The position numbers were made by a program, and so were the translations under genes. From positions 323,395 through 387,394 of the forward strand of contig JAUJOT010000005.1 in the NCBI GenBank assembly GCA_030447505.1: 64,000 bases of DNA. The letters run 5' to 3'. Below are positions 25,755-34,430 of this stretch, piece after piece. Positions within the stretch are counted from its first letter, which is position 1, and each line of letters begins with the position of its first letter. Below the pieces are notes generated by a model. That model was given only the letters and a program-made list of their open reading frames with translations, was not told the DNA's origin and searched no databases. This stretch comes from Solirubrobacteraceae bacterium (GTDB lineage Bacteria > Actinomycetota > Thermoleophilia > Solirubrobacterales > Solirubrobacteraceae).

Positions 25755-26801
25755 TTGAAGGTTGATCGTAGACAACTTCTTGGCGGCGGCGCGCTGGCAG
25801 CCGCCGGAGCGTTCACGGCGCTCGACCCACGTGGCGGTCGTGCCGCGGCGCAGGACGCCGGCGCCGGGCATCGCGGTGGCGGCGGCCACGGCGCGAAGGG
25901 CCACGGCGGGGGCGCCAAGGGCCCGACGATGCGCAAAGGCGCGACCGTCGATCATCGCGCCAACGGCTTCAACCCGACCGACATCCTGCGCGACTTCGAC
26001 ATGGGCAGGACGCGGCGGCTGGCCAGCGGTCGGACGCTACGCGAATGGGAGGTGGTGGCCGCCGACAAGGAGATCGAGGTCGCGCCGGGGATCAAGTACC
26101 CGGCGTGGACGTTCAACGGCCGCGTTCCCGGTCCCTCGCTGCGGGCGCGGGAGGGCGAGCGGCTGCGGATCCGCTTCGTCAACGGCTCGTCGCACCCGCA
26201 CACGATGCACTTCCACGGCATCCACCCGGCCGAGATGGACGGTGTTCCGGAGGTCGGCGCGGGGATGATCGAGCCCGGCAAGAGCACCGTCTACGAGTTC
26301 GATGCCGAGCCGTTCGGCATGCACCTGTATCACTGCCACGTCGGTCCGCTGGCCGAGCACATCGCGCGCGGGATGTACGGCGCGTTCATCGTCGACCCCA
26401 AGCAGGGGCGTGAGGACGCCGACGAGCTGATGATGATGATGAACGGCTTCAACACGAACTTCGACGCCGAGGGCAACCAGGTCTACGCGGTCAACTCGAT
26501 CGCCTTCCACCACGTCAACGAGCCCGTGCGGGTCAGGCAGGGCGAGCTGGTGCGGATCTACCTCGCGAACATCCTCGAGTACGACCCGATCAACTCCTTC
26601 CACCTGCACGGCAACTTCTTCGAGTACTTCCCGACCGGTACGCGACTGCAGCCGGCCGACTTCACCGACACGATCAGCCAGATGCAGGGCCAGCGCGGGA
26701 TCCTCGAGGTGCGCTTCCCGCACAAGGGGATGTTCATGTTCCACGCCCACAAGACCGAGTTCGCCGAGCTCGGCTGGATGGGCTTCTTCGAGGTGGCCTG
26801 A
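25755..26801 (+). CDS. two-domain multicopper oxidase / NirK-like cupredoxin protein
   Basis: A Tat-exported copper protein; the signal reads VDRRQLLGGGALAAAGAF. TTG 25755 is preferred because GGAGGA (25745-25750) sits just ahead of it; ATG 25743 (352 residues) is the alternative, and the numbering here uses it. A Gly/His-rich linker (HRGGGGHGAKGHGGG) precedes the first cupredoxin domain, which has HTMHFHG (His 153, 156, 158) and YHCHVGPLAEHIARGM with type 1 ligands Cys198, His205 and Met211. The Cys-His spacing is longer than in laccases and close to that of copper nitrite reductase. The second domain has SFHLHG (287, 289) and FMFHAHKTEF (334, 336). The substrate could be a metal ion (cuprous, ferrous or manganous) or nitrite; its place beside ZIP and DtxR genes favours metal oxidation. 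Confidence 0.85.
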   Translation: MKVDRRQLLGGGALAAAGAFTALDPRGGRAAAQDAGAGHRGGGGHGAKGHGGGAKGPTMRKGATVDHRANGFNPTDILRDFDMGRTRRLASGRTLREWEVVAADKEIEVAPGIKYPAWTFNGRVPGPSLRAREGERLRIRFVNGSSHPHTMHFHGIHPAEMDGVPEVGAGMIEPGKSTVYEFDAEPFGMHLYHCHVGPLAEHIARGMYGAFIVDPKQGREDADELMMMMNGFNTNFDAEGNQVYAVNSIAFHHVNEPVRVRQGELVRIYLANILEYDPINSFHLHGNFFEYFPTGTRLQPADFTDTISQMQGQRGILEVRFPHKGMFMFHAHKTEFAELGWMGFFEVA

Positions 26802-28024
26802 TGGAAGCCAACAGCCACTCCCAGCCCCAGGTCGACGCCCCGCGCGCCACCCGCCGCCGCGTGCCCGCCTGGGCACTCGGGGCCATCCCGCTCGTGCTGA
26901 TCGTCGCCGCGCTCGCGGCGCTGCTCACCGTCGGCGGCGACACGCTCGGCGAGAGGCTCGGCCCGCCCGTCGAGGAGATCGCCGTCGAGCGCACCGTCCT
27001 GCGGCCGGGCGAGATCGAGCTCACCGTGCGCAACACCGGCCCTGACGACGTGACCGTCGCCCAGATGTTCGTCAACGACGCCTACGTCGACTACAGGACC
27101 AGCGCAAACCAGATCGGTCGCAACGGCACCGAGACGTTCACCCTCGACTACCCGTGGCAACCCGACTCGCCGTACCTCGTCACCCTGGTCAGCGAGACCG
27201 GCGCCACCACCGAGCACGAGATTCCCGTCGCCGTGCAGACGCCGACCCCGGACGGCCGCTTCTACGGGCTGATGGCGCTGCTCGGGCTCTACGTCGGCGT
27301 CATCCCGGTCGCGCTCGGCATGCTGTTCCTGCCGTTCCTGCGCCGCGTGCGCGAGCACTGGATCCGCTTCTTCATGGCGGTCACGATCGGCCTGCTCGGC
27401 TTCTTGGCCGTCGACGCCTACCTCGAGGGAACAGAGATCGCCGAGTCGGGCAGCGGCGCGTTCGGCGGCGCCGTGCTGCTGTTCATCGGCGCCGGGGCCG
27501 CCTACCTCGGGCTCGTCGCGCTCGATCGCGTCCTGCGCGAACGCGGCGCGCGCGCCCGCGAGACGGGAGCGAGCGCCTTCCAGCTCTCATTGCTCGTGGC
27601 GATCGGGATCGGACTGCACAACCTCGGCGAGGGGCTGGCGATCGGCTCGGCCTACGCAGTCGGCGAGCTCGCTCTGGGAGCGTTCCTGGTCTTCGGCTTC
27701 GCGCTGCACAACACGACCGAGGGCCTGGCGATCGTGGCTCCCCTCAGCGCCCACCGGCGCCCATCGCTGGCGCGCCTGGCGATGCTGGGGCTGATCGCCG
27801 GCGCTCCCGCGATCCTGGGCGCGATCATCGGCGCGTCGGCCTTCAACCCGGAGCTCGCGGCGCTCTTGATCGGCGTCGGGATCGGCGCCATTGTGCAGGT
27901 CATCGTGCAGCTCGTCCCCGCGATCCGCGACCGCGCCGGCCGCGCCCTGTACCCGGCGAGCGTCGGCGGGATCCTCGCCGGCGTCGCCGTCCTCTACATG
28001 ACCGGCCTGCTGGTGACCGCGTGA
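26801..28024 (+). CDS. ZIP-family metal permease with N-terminal exported beta domain
   Basis: A 407-residue protein. One helix (ALGAIPLVLIVAALAALL) anchors an outward domain of about 100 residues (VLRPGEIELTVRNTGPDDVTV, VNDAYVDY, YLVTLVSETGATTEHEI) of immunoglobulin/cupredoxin-like beta type without obvious copper ligands. The rest is a ZIP permease with the metal-binding helices GLHNLGEGLAIG and ALHNTTEGLAI, which bind Zn2+, Fe2+ or Mn2+ by family. It starts at 26801, sharing one base with the oxidase stop (TGATG), and its stop overlaps the DtxR gene in the same way. The extra outer domain could receive the metal from the oxidase or cupredoxin; this is inference. Confidence 0.87.
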   Translation: MEANSHSQPQVDAPRATRRRVPAWALGAIPLVLIVAALAALLTVGGDTLGERLGPPVEEIAVERTVLRPGEIELTVRNTGPDDVTVAQMFVNDAYVDYRTSANQIGRNGTETFTLDYPWQPDSPYLVTLVSETGATTEHEIPVAVQTPTPDGRFYGLMALLGLYVGVIPVALGMLFLPFLRRVREHWIRFFMAVTIGLLGFLAVDAYLEGTEIAESGSGAFGGAVLLFIGAGAAYLGLVALDRVLRERGARARETGASAFQLSLLVAIGIGLHNLGEGLAIGSAYAVGELALGAFLVFGFALHNTTEGLAIVAPLSAHRRPSLARLAMLGLIAGAPAILGAIIGASAFNPELAALLIGVGIGAIVQVIVQLVPAIRDRAGRALYPASVGGILAGVAVLYMTGLLVTA

Positions 28025-28719
28025 TGCCCGTGGTCCACCAGCCGCGGCTGTCCGAGGCGATCGAGGACTACGCCAAGGCGATCTACGCCCTCGCTCGCCG
28101 CGGCGAAGGCACGGTCACGACCAACGCCCTGGCCGAGCGCCTCGGCGTCAGCGCCGGGTCGGTGTCGGCGATGATCAAGCGACTCGCCGAGCGCGGGCTG
28201 GCCGAACACCAACCGTACCGCGGCGCGCAGCTGACGGCCGAAGGTGAACGCGTCGCCCTGTCGGTCATGCGCCACCACCGGCTGCTGGAGCTGTACCTCG
28301 CCGAACACCTCGGCGTGCCGTGGGACCGCGTCCACGAGGAAGCCGAGGCCCTCGAACACGTGATCTCCGAGGACCTCGAGGCGCGCATCGCCGCCAAGCT
28401 CGGACATCCGACCCACGACCCGCACGGCGACCCGATCCCCGACGCGAATCTCGTCATCGACGAAGGTGACACCCGCAGCCTCGCCGCGATGGAGGTCGGG
28501 GGCCGGGGACGCTTCGTGCGCGTCTCGGACGCCGACCCGGAGATGCTGCGCTACCTCGACGGGCGCGGAATCGCGCTCGGCGACGAACTCGAGGTCATCG
28601 ACCGCCAGCCCTTCGACGGGCCGCTGACCGTGCGCTTCGGCACCAAGGACCATGTCCTCGGAGGCGGACTGGCACGGGCGATGCGGATCGACGTCGCCAG
28701 CAGCGACACGACGCGCTGA
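28024..28719 (+). CDS. DtxR/MntR-family metal-dependent regulator
   Basis: A 231-residue regulator. The winged helix lies in residues 5-65 (IEDYAKAIYALARR, LAERLGVSAGSVSAMIKRLAERGL), followed by the metal-binding dimerisation domain (MRHHRLLELYLAEHLGV, EAEALEHVISEDLEARI), with His/Glu ligands typical of IdeR/MntR and the linker HPTHDPHGDPIP. A C-terminal SH3/FeoA-like domain follows. Metal-bound dimers of this family repress uptake genes. It is the third gene of the oxidase-ZIP operon and probably regulates the promoter at 25.7 kb; whether the signal is iron or manganese is not decided by the sequence. Confidence 0.9.
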   Translation: MPVVHQPRLSEAIEDYAKAIYALARRGEGTVTTNALAERLGVSAGSVSAMIKRLAERGLAEHQPYRGAQLTAEGERVALSVMRHHRLLELYLAEHLGVPWDRVHEEAEALEHVISEDLEARIAAKLGHPTHDPHGDPIPDANLVIDEGDTRSLAAMEVGGRGRFVRVSDADPEMLRYLDGRGIALGDELEVIDRQPFDGPLTVRFGTKDHVLGGGLARAMRIDVASSDTTR

Positions 28720-28830
28720 GGGGTTAGTACGTGGCGCGTGCGCGCTCGTATGTTACGGTGCTGTCGGGGACGCCAGCACGCAGCGGTCGGGCGCGGCGTG
28801 ATGGCATCAATTTCGACTGGGAGGGCTGAG

Positions 28831-29259
28831 ATGGATACGAGTCTGGCAGGGCGCGTGGGGCCGATCATCGGCGGGTTCTATGTCGCGATCGGGATCATCG
28901 GCTTCTTCGTGACCGGGTTTGACAACTTCTTGCGCAACACGCCTGAGGCGCTGCTCGGCTTCAGCATCAATCCGATGCACAACCTCGTGCACATGACGAT
29001 CGGCGCGTTTCTGATCGTGATGACGACGCGCTTCTCGACTCCTACCGCCGAGGGCGCCGTGATGGGCGTCGGGCTGTTCTACATCACGGCGTTCGTGATC
29101 GGCACCGTCGCGCCCGACAACCTGACGATCATCTCGATGACCGGCGCCGGCGACCTCGAGAACGTCAACCACATCGTCAACGGCGTGATCCTGCTGACGA
29201 CCGGGCTGATCTCGTCGGCGCGGACGCAGTCGCAGATGAGGAAACAAGGTCTGACGTAG
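28831..29259 (+). CDS. DUF4383 membrane protein, copy 1
   Basis: A 142-residue protein with four hydrophobic helices and the DUF4383 landmarks GFSINPMHNLVHMTIG and NVNHIVNGVILLTTGL. The function is unknown; the family is common in actinobacteria. The start has GGGAGGG about five bases upstream. A copy almost identical at the base level lies at 33210-33638, differing in only three residues (D2G, G7Q, K138Q), with similar upstream sequence. A hairpin follows (CGCGGCGG/CCGCCGCG, 29274-29300). Confidence 0.88.
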   Translation: MDTSLAGRVGPIIGGFYVAIGIIGFFVTGFDNFLRNTPEALLGFSINPMHNLVHMTIGAFLIVMTTRFSTPTAEGAVMGVGLFYITAFVIGTVAPDNLTIISMTGAGDLENVNHIVNGVILLTTGLISSARTQSQMRKQGLT

Positions 29260-29273
29260 CCGCAGCGGCGCGC

Positions 29274-29300
29274 CGCGGCGGGCCCGCCGGGTCCGCCGCG
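29274..29300 (+). terminator. hairpin downstream of DUF4383 copy 1
   Basis: Eight-base perfect stem CGCGGCGG/CCGCCGCG with an 11-base loop, starting 15 bases after the stop. There is no T-run, as is usual in such GC-rich genomes. Confidence 0.5.
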
Positions 29301-29404
29301 CGTCGCATCTACGAGGCGCGCTCGCCGCGCGCCTGCTCGGACCGATCCAGGCGTTTGATCGAGACGGGCTTGCGAGGCGCTGTCGGTGGGGTAATGAGTC
29401 CGGC

Positions 29405-30532
29405 GTGCGACGGATCCTGCTCGTTGTCGATTCGCTGGGCGTGGGCGGCGCGGAGCGTCATGTCGTCGATCTCGCCCGCTCGTCTGCGGCGCGCGGCGAG
29501 CAGGTGATGGTGGCCTGCTCGATCGGTGGGCCGCTGACGTCGGATCTCGAGCAGGCCGGCGTACCGCTGCGCTGCTTGACGCGTCGACTCGTCAAGCGGC
29601 GTTTGAGCCTGGTCTATGCGTGGCGGCTGCGGCGGCTCGTGCGGCGCGAGCGGTTCGACCTCGTCCATGCGCATCTTTACGCGTCGGTCACCGCGGCAGC
29701 GCTGGCGACGCTGAGGACGGACGTCCCGCTGGTCGTCACCGAGCAGACGGAGGCGCCGTGGCAGGCGTGGTTCGCGCTGCAGCTGAGCTCGTGGTCTCAT
29801 GGTCGCGCCGTGCACGTCATCGCAGTCTCCGACGCGATCGCGCGGCGGCTTCGCGAGCGCGGCGTGGCGGCAGAGAAGATCAGCGTGATTCGCAACGCGG
29901 TGCCTCCGCCTGTCGCAGCCGTCGCCGTGCGGAGCAGCATCGGTCGCGCTCCGACCGTCGGCGTCGTGGCCCGGTTGGTCGCCGAGAAGGGGCTCGACGT
30001 GCTCTTGGATGCCGCCCTCGCGCTGCGCGAGCGTGTCCCCGGCGTGCGCTTCGTCGTGGCAGGCGACGGTCCGTTGCGCCCCGCCCTCAAGGCGCGCGCC
30101 AGCCGGCTGGAGCTCGGCGCCAACGTCGAGTTCCTGGGGTTCCGGGATGACGTCTGTCAGCTGCTGGGCAGCTTCGACGTGCTCGCCGTGCACTCCCTGG
30201 CGGAGGGCACGCCGCTGAGCATCGTGGAGGCGATGTGGGCCGGCGTGCCGATCGTCGCGAGCGCCGCCGGAGGCATCCCCGAGCAGATCGCCGACGAGCG
30301 CGACGGGCTGCTCGTCGCGCGAGGTGACAGCGCCGCCCTGTCGCGCGCGCTGCTGCGCGTACTCGAGGATGACGAGCTCGCATCGCGCCTGCGCGCCGCC
30401 GGACGTGCGCGCGCTCGCTCGGAGTTCTCGCACGAGGCGATGCTCGATCGGATCCTGGCCGTCTACGCCCGTGCGGGGGCGCCGGCTGACCGCGGCTCGG
30501 CCACCGAGCCGCTCGAGCCGGCGACGGTATGA
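29405..30532 (+). CDS. family 4 glycosyltransferase
   Basis: A GT-B-fold enzyme of 375 residues. The N-terminal domain begins LLVVDSLGVGGAERHVVDLAR (GGAE motif) and has FDLVHAHLYASVTAA. The C-terminal donor-binding half has VGVVARLVAEKGLDVLLDA, FVVAGDGPLRP and EGTPLSIVEAMWAGVPIVAS, the retaining GT4 EX7E motif. It probably builds a capsule or exopolysaccharide or modifies a lipid. It starts at GTG 29405, and the next gene, a PHP phosphatase, overlaps its stop by 4 bases, which fits polysaccharide synthesis. Confidence 0.9.
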   Translation: MRRILLVVDSLGVGGAERHVVDLARSSAARGEQVMVACSIGGPLTSDLEQAGVPLRCLTRRLVKRRLSLVYAWRLRRLVRRERFDLVHAHLYASVTAAALATLRTDVPLVVTEQTEAPWQAWFALQLSSWSHGRAVHVIAVSDAIARRLRERGVAAEKISVIRNAVPPPVAAVAVRSSIGRAPTVGVVARLVAEKGLDVLLDAALALRERVPGVRFVVAGDGPLRPALKARASRLELGANVEFLGFRDDVCQLLGSFDVLAVHSLAEGTPLSIVEAMWAGVPIVASAAGGIPEQIADERDGLLVARGDSAALSRALLRVLEDDELASRLRAAGRARARSEFSHEAMLDRILAVYARAGAPADRGSATEPLEPATV

Positions 30533-31278
30533 GCCGGGCGATCGAGGCAGGACGCGCGGATATCCATGCCCATCTCCTTCCCGACGTCGACGATGGACCC
30601 GCAACGATCGAGGAGAGCCTCGACGTCGCGCGCAAGGCAGTGGCTGACGGCACGAGACGGATCGTCGCCACGCCGCACGTCGACCGCCTCGACGTGCTCG
30701 AGGTCGCCGAGCGGACCGCGGCGCTTCAAGACGCACTGGACGGCGCCGGGATCGAACTGCTCGTGCTCCCCGGAGGAGAGCTGCAGGCGGCCGACCTCTG
30801 GAGCCTCGACGGCGAGCGGCTGGACGCGATCGCCTGCGGGCCGCCCGGCCGTCAGTGGGTCCTGCTCGAGGCGCCCTGGCGCGGATCAGCCGACGTCGTT
30901 CTCGCGGCCTTCGACGAGATCCGCGCCCGCGGCCACGGGGTCGTCATCGCTCACCCCGAGCGCAGCGCCGGGCTCTGGACCGACGGCGAGCCGCTGGCCC
31001 GGCTGCTCGACGCCGGCGCCTGGGCGCAGGTCACCGCCAGCTCCTTGAACGGCGCTTCGGCAGAGATCGTCCGTGCGCGGGCAGCGCAGGTCATCCGCGC
31101 CACCAGCCGAGTCGTGATCGCGTCCGACGCGCATGACGCGTCACAGCGGCCGCCGAACCTGTCGTCTGCGATCGAGCCGATCGCTGCGCTCGGGCTCGGG
31201 CTGCCATGCGCGCGTGCGATCGTCGATCACACGGGGGAGACCTTGCTCGACGACGGCTGGCTGCCCCCCGGCGCATGA
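30529..31278 (+). CDS. PHP-domain phosphatase (CpsB/YwqE-like)
   Basis: A 249-residue metal-dependent protein-tyrosine-phosphatase-like PHP protein. Metal motifs in order: DIHAHLLPDVDDGP (residue 12 on), IVATPHVD, a Glu in the sheet before LQAADLW, VVIAHPERSAG, and VIASDAHDASQRPP. CpsB-type enzymes dephosphorylate the capsule tyrosine kinase. No such kinase or Wzz partner is in the window, so the role may be another phosphoester. It is coupled to the GT4 gene by a 4-bp overlap. Confidence 0.85.
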   Translation: MSRAIEAGRADIHAHLLPDVDDGPATIEESLDVARKAVADGTRRIVATPHVDRLDVLEVAERTAALQDALDGAGIELLVLPGGELQAADLWSLDGERLDAIACGPPGRQWVLLEAPWRGSADVVLAAFDEIRARGHGVVIAHPERSAGLWTDGEPLARLLDAGAWAQVTASSLNGASAEIVRARAAQVIRATSRVVIASDAHDASQRPPNLSSAIEPIAALGLGLPCARAIVDHTGETLLDDGWLPPGA

Positions 31279-31364
31279 CGCCGCTCAGGCCGCCGACGCG
31301 CAGCACCGCGCGAGCCGGTCGGCCAGATGCCTTCGACGCGATCTCCGTGACCCCGCAGACGGCG

Positions 31365-32288
31365 TCAGTCGTCGGCGCGCACCTGCACGCGACCGTCGTG
31401 GATGCGCGCCTTCCAGACGGGCTGGTGATCGGCGGCCGGACCGCGCATCACGTGGCCGTCTACGAGCCGGAAGATGCTCGAGTGCCACGGGCACTTCAGG
31501 CAGCCGTCGACGAGCTCCCCCTCGTCGAGCGGTCCGCCCGCGTGGACGCAGGTCGCCGACAGCGCGAACAGTCCGTCCGCTGTCCTGACCACCACGACCG
31601 GCACTCCATCGGCGTCGACGCGCAGCGGCGCGTTCTCCTCGAGCGCGTCGGCGCTCGCGACGTCGGTCCAGTCCGTGGGCCGGTGCTCGAAGGCGGCGTG
31701 ATTGACGCCGACCCCGCGGCCGTAGACGAGATGGCCGCCGAGGTAGCCCGCGGCCGCGACGACGCCGAGACCGGTCATGCTGAGCGCCGCTCCGAGCGCG
31801 CGTCGGCCGCGGCGGCGGGCGCCGTAGGAGACGATCTGCAGCGTGAGCGCAGCCGTGTTGCCGAGCGCGTGGACGACGCCGACGCGCTGGTCGGGCCCGT
31901 AGGTCTCCGCCCAGTCCGACAGCCCGCTGGCCGCGGTCGGGACCGCTGAGAGGATTCCGAGCGCGGTGAGCCGGCGGGCGCTGTCGGCGCCCGTGGCGCC
32001 GCCGACGACGTCGACGGCGGCGGCGCTCAACCAGGCGCCGATCGTGACGTCGGTCAGCACAGGATGCAGCTGATGGCCGAGCCAGGTCCCGCTCAACGCG
32101 TTCTTGACCGGCGTCGGCTGGGTCGCACGTCCGACCGCACGCGCAAGCGGCGCGGCGATCGCATCAAGCTGCTGCGCTGACGCGATCTGATCGACGAGCG
32201 CCCGCGGATCCATCCGAACGCGCCCGTTCAGAGTCGGCTGTTGCTGATCGGAGAGCTCGGCGTCGTCGATGCCGGTTGTCTCAGCCAT
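31365..32288 (-). CDS. DUF2231-Rieske fusion protein
   Basis: A 307-residue protein. The N-terminal part has the DUF2231 membrane region (GHQLHPVLTDVTIGAWLSAAAVDVV, then several helices). The last 100 residues are a Rieske [2Fe-2S] domain with SATCVHAGGPLDEGELVDGCLKCPWHSSIFRL, holding both CxH and CxxH ligand pairs. It would be a membrane-tethered electron carrier; redox partners are unknown. A DUF2231 protein without Rieske lies at 41734-42288. The PHP gene is convergent, 86 bp away; the folE gene lies 57 bp upstream on the same strand. Confidence 0.9.
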   Translation of the reverse strand: MAETTGIDDAELSDQQQPTLNGRVRMDPRALVDQIASAQQLDAIAAPLARAVGRATQPTPVKNALSGTWLGHQLHPVLTDVTIGAWLSAAAVDVVGGATGADSARRLTALGILSAVPTAASGLSDWAETYGPDQRVGVVHALGNTAALTLQIVSYGARRRGRRALGAALSMTGLGVVAAAGYLGGHLVYGRGVGVNHAAFEHRPTDWTDVASADALEENAPLRVDADGVPVVVVRTADGLFALSATCVHAGGPLDEGELVDGCLKCPWHSSIFRLVDGHVMRGPAADHQPVWKARIHDGRVQVRADD

Positions 32289-32345
32289 GTCGCTCCTGTC
32301 GCGTAGAGATGTGCAGTGCGATCAGCGTCACCGAACGCACGATTC

Positions 32346-32975
32346 TTACCTCGCGGTCACGAGCGACAAGAACTCCTGTCGTGTGCGGGCGTCGTCGCGC
32401 AGCAGTCCGAGTAGCGCGGAGGTCGTGGTGCGCGTGCCGGGCTTCTGCGCGCCGCGCAGCGACATGCACAGGTGCTCGGCCTCGAGCACGACGCCGACGC
32501 CCTTCGGCCGCAGGTGCTCCTGCAGGCAGTTGGCGATCTGCATCGTCAGGCGCTCCTGGAGCTGCAGCTCGCGGGCGTAGAGCTCGACGACGCGCGCGAG
32601 CTTTGACAGGCCGACGATCTGTTCGCCGGGCAGGTAGGCGACGTGCGCGACGCCGTGAAAGGGCAGCAGGTGGTGCATGCACAGGGAGTGAAACGGGATC
32701 TCGCGAACGACGACGAGCTCGTCGTAGCCTTCGTCGTTTGCGAACGTCGTCAGCGACACCGCCTCGTGCGACAGCAGCTCGGCATAGGCGCCGGCGACGC
32801 GGCGCGGCGTGTCGCGCAGCCCCTCGTCGCTGACGTCGCGGCCAAGCGCGACGAGCAGATCGCGCACGGCCTGCTCGGCGGCCTCGCGGTCGATCCGCGG
32901 CCGCTCGTCGCACTGCAGCAGACCGTCGTCGTCCAGCGCGACGACGCGCGCCCCAACCGAGTTCACGGTGCTCAT
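32346..32975 (-). CDS. folE: GTP cyclohydrolase I
   Basis: A 209-residue enzyme converting GTP to dihydroneopterin triphosphate, the first step of folate and pterin synthesis. The zinc site is FHSLCMHHLLPFHG (Cys and two His) plus EHLCMSLRGAQKPG. GVAHVAYLPGEQIVGLSKLARVVE and RLTMQIANCL are the conserved active-site segments. The start is ATG 32975. No other folate gene is adjacent. It is upstream of, and in the same direction as, the Rieske gene; whether they form an operon is unclear. Confidence 0.95.
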   Translation of the reverse strand: MSTVNSVGARVVALDDDGLLQCDERPRIDREAAEQAVRDLLVALGRDVSDEGLRDTPRRVAGAYAELLSHEAVSLTTFANDEGYDELVVVREIPFHSLCMHHLLPFHGVAHVAYLPGEQIVGLSKLARVVELYARELQLQERLTMQIANCLQEHLRPKGVGVVLEAEHLCMSLRGAQKPGTRTTTSALLGLLRDDARTRQEFLSLVTAR

Positions 32976-33209
32976 GCGGACCTCAGCGTCGCCGCGGCTC
33001 GAGTTCTTACGCTTTCGCCCGCAGAGCGCTCTGGCAACGTCCGGCAGGCGGCCTACGATGGCCGCCTTGCGCGGGAAGCGGCGCGACGCGAGCGGTCGCA
33101 ACCTGGCGCGCGCGCAATCGGCCGATGTCTTACCGTGCTGGGCACGCCGAGCACGTAGCGGTTCGGGCCGCGTGGTGCGGGCAACAACATTCGAGCGGGA
33201 GGGGCTGAG

Positions 33210-33638
33210 ATGGGTACGAGTCTGGCGCAGCGCGTGGGGCCGATCATCGGCGGGTTCTATGTCGCGATCGGGATCATCGGCTTCTTCGTGACCGGGTTTG
33301 ACAACTTCTTGCGCAACACGCCTGAGGCGCTGCTCGGCTTCAGCATCAATCCGATGCACAACCTCGTGCACATGACGATCGGCGCGTTTCTGATCGTGAT
33401 GACGACGCGCTTCTCGACTCCTACCGCCGAGGGCGCCGTGATGGGCGTCGGGCTGTTCTACATCACGGCGTTCGTGATCGGCACCGTCGCGCCCGACAAC
33501 CTGACGATCATCTCGATGACCGGCGCCGGCGACCTCGAGAACGTCAACCACATCGTCAACGGCGTGATCCTGCTGACGACCGGGCTGATCTCGTCGGCGC
33601 GGACGCAGTCGCAGATGAGACAACAAGGTCTGACGTAA
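33210..33638 (+). CDS. DUF4383 membrane protein, copy 2
   Basis: A 142-residue near-duplicate of the protein at 28831-29259. The coding sequences are identical over almost the whole length; differences are limited to the first codons and the last few. The upstream region keeps the general pattern (a TTAC-GTGCTG motif about 70 bases before the start, and GGGAGGGGCTGAG before the ATG), so copy 2 probably has its own promoter. The direct orientation of the two copies would allow recombination that deletes the 4.4 kb between them. Confidence 0.88.
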   Translation: MGTSLAQRVGPIIGGFYVAIGIIGFFVTGFDNFLRNTPEALLGFSINPMHNLVHMTIGAFLIVMTTRFSTPTAEGAVMGVGLFYITAFVIGTVAPDNLTIISMTGAGDLENVNHIVNGVILLTTGLISSARTQSQMRQQGLT

Positions 33639-34430
33639 CCGCGGCGGCGCGGCGGCGGGGCCCCGTCCCATTCGCCGCGCGGCGTAGCGCCGGGTCGATC
33701 TGCCCTCGCGGTCCGCGCGTCCTTGGCCGCGTGGTGATCAATGACGCCACCGCGTAGCCAGCCGCCTCGGCCTTGCGCGCTGTGAGCCGCCGCGTGATCG
33801 GGCGTAGCGGGGCCGGGGGTAGACGCAGGGCGGTGACGCTCACCGTGGGACGACTTCGACGGCGTGGTCCTGCAGCGACAGCGTCACGCACTGCCCGTTC
33901 AAGGGCGACGCCTCCTACTGCTCGCTGCGACCGGCGACGACGCCGTCGAGGATGCGGTCTGGGCGTACGAGCAGCCGCTTGAGTCCGCGCGGTGGCTGCG
34001 CGGGCTGGCGGCACCGAGCTGGCAGGTGGCCGATGTCCGGTTCGTCGAGGACGAGGTGCTTCATGGCCGAGGGCATCGACGTGAAGGTCGGCGCGCCGAA
34101 GGATCGTCCGGCGGCGTGAGCGCCCTCGCCGCGGGGGACCTCGCGGAGCCTTCGCAGCAGCTGCCGGCTTGCCGGGCTCCGCCGCGGCAGCGACCCTGAT
34201 CTTGCTCGCCGCCGGCGCGTTGGCCGCACAAGCCACTGGCAGGCACCACCGAGACCGAGCTGAAACGGGGGCTCGATGTGCTGCTCAGGTTCGTTCGGCG
34301 TCTTCTTCTGCGGCGAAGGCCTCGGCACGCACTGGCCCGGCCGACAAGGCCGCCCTGCTATACGTGATCGTAACGTTCGCTTCGCACGTTCCACTGAACC
34401 GGTCGGCGCGCCGCTCGCGCAGATGTGATC
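33639..34430. other. gene-poor stretch with a DUF427 remnant
   Basis: Apart from the DUF427-like remnant at 33838-34060, no coding sequence can be supported in these 790 bases. A short frame after it (MAEGIDVKVGAPKDRPAA, 34063-34119) reads well for 18 codons and then stops; its family is not recognisable. Confidence 0.5.
33838..34060 (+). pseudogene. DUF427-type protein remnant
   Basis: In one plus frame SVTHCPFKGDASYCSL appears, the hallmark HCPFKGxAxYxS signature of DUF427 proteins. After a frameshift near 33930 the second half continues in another frame as AVEDAVWAYEQPLESARWLRGLAA, and then VADVRFVEDEVLHGRG. The start and the first 60 residues are missing. Confidence 0.6.
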
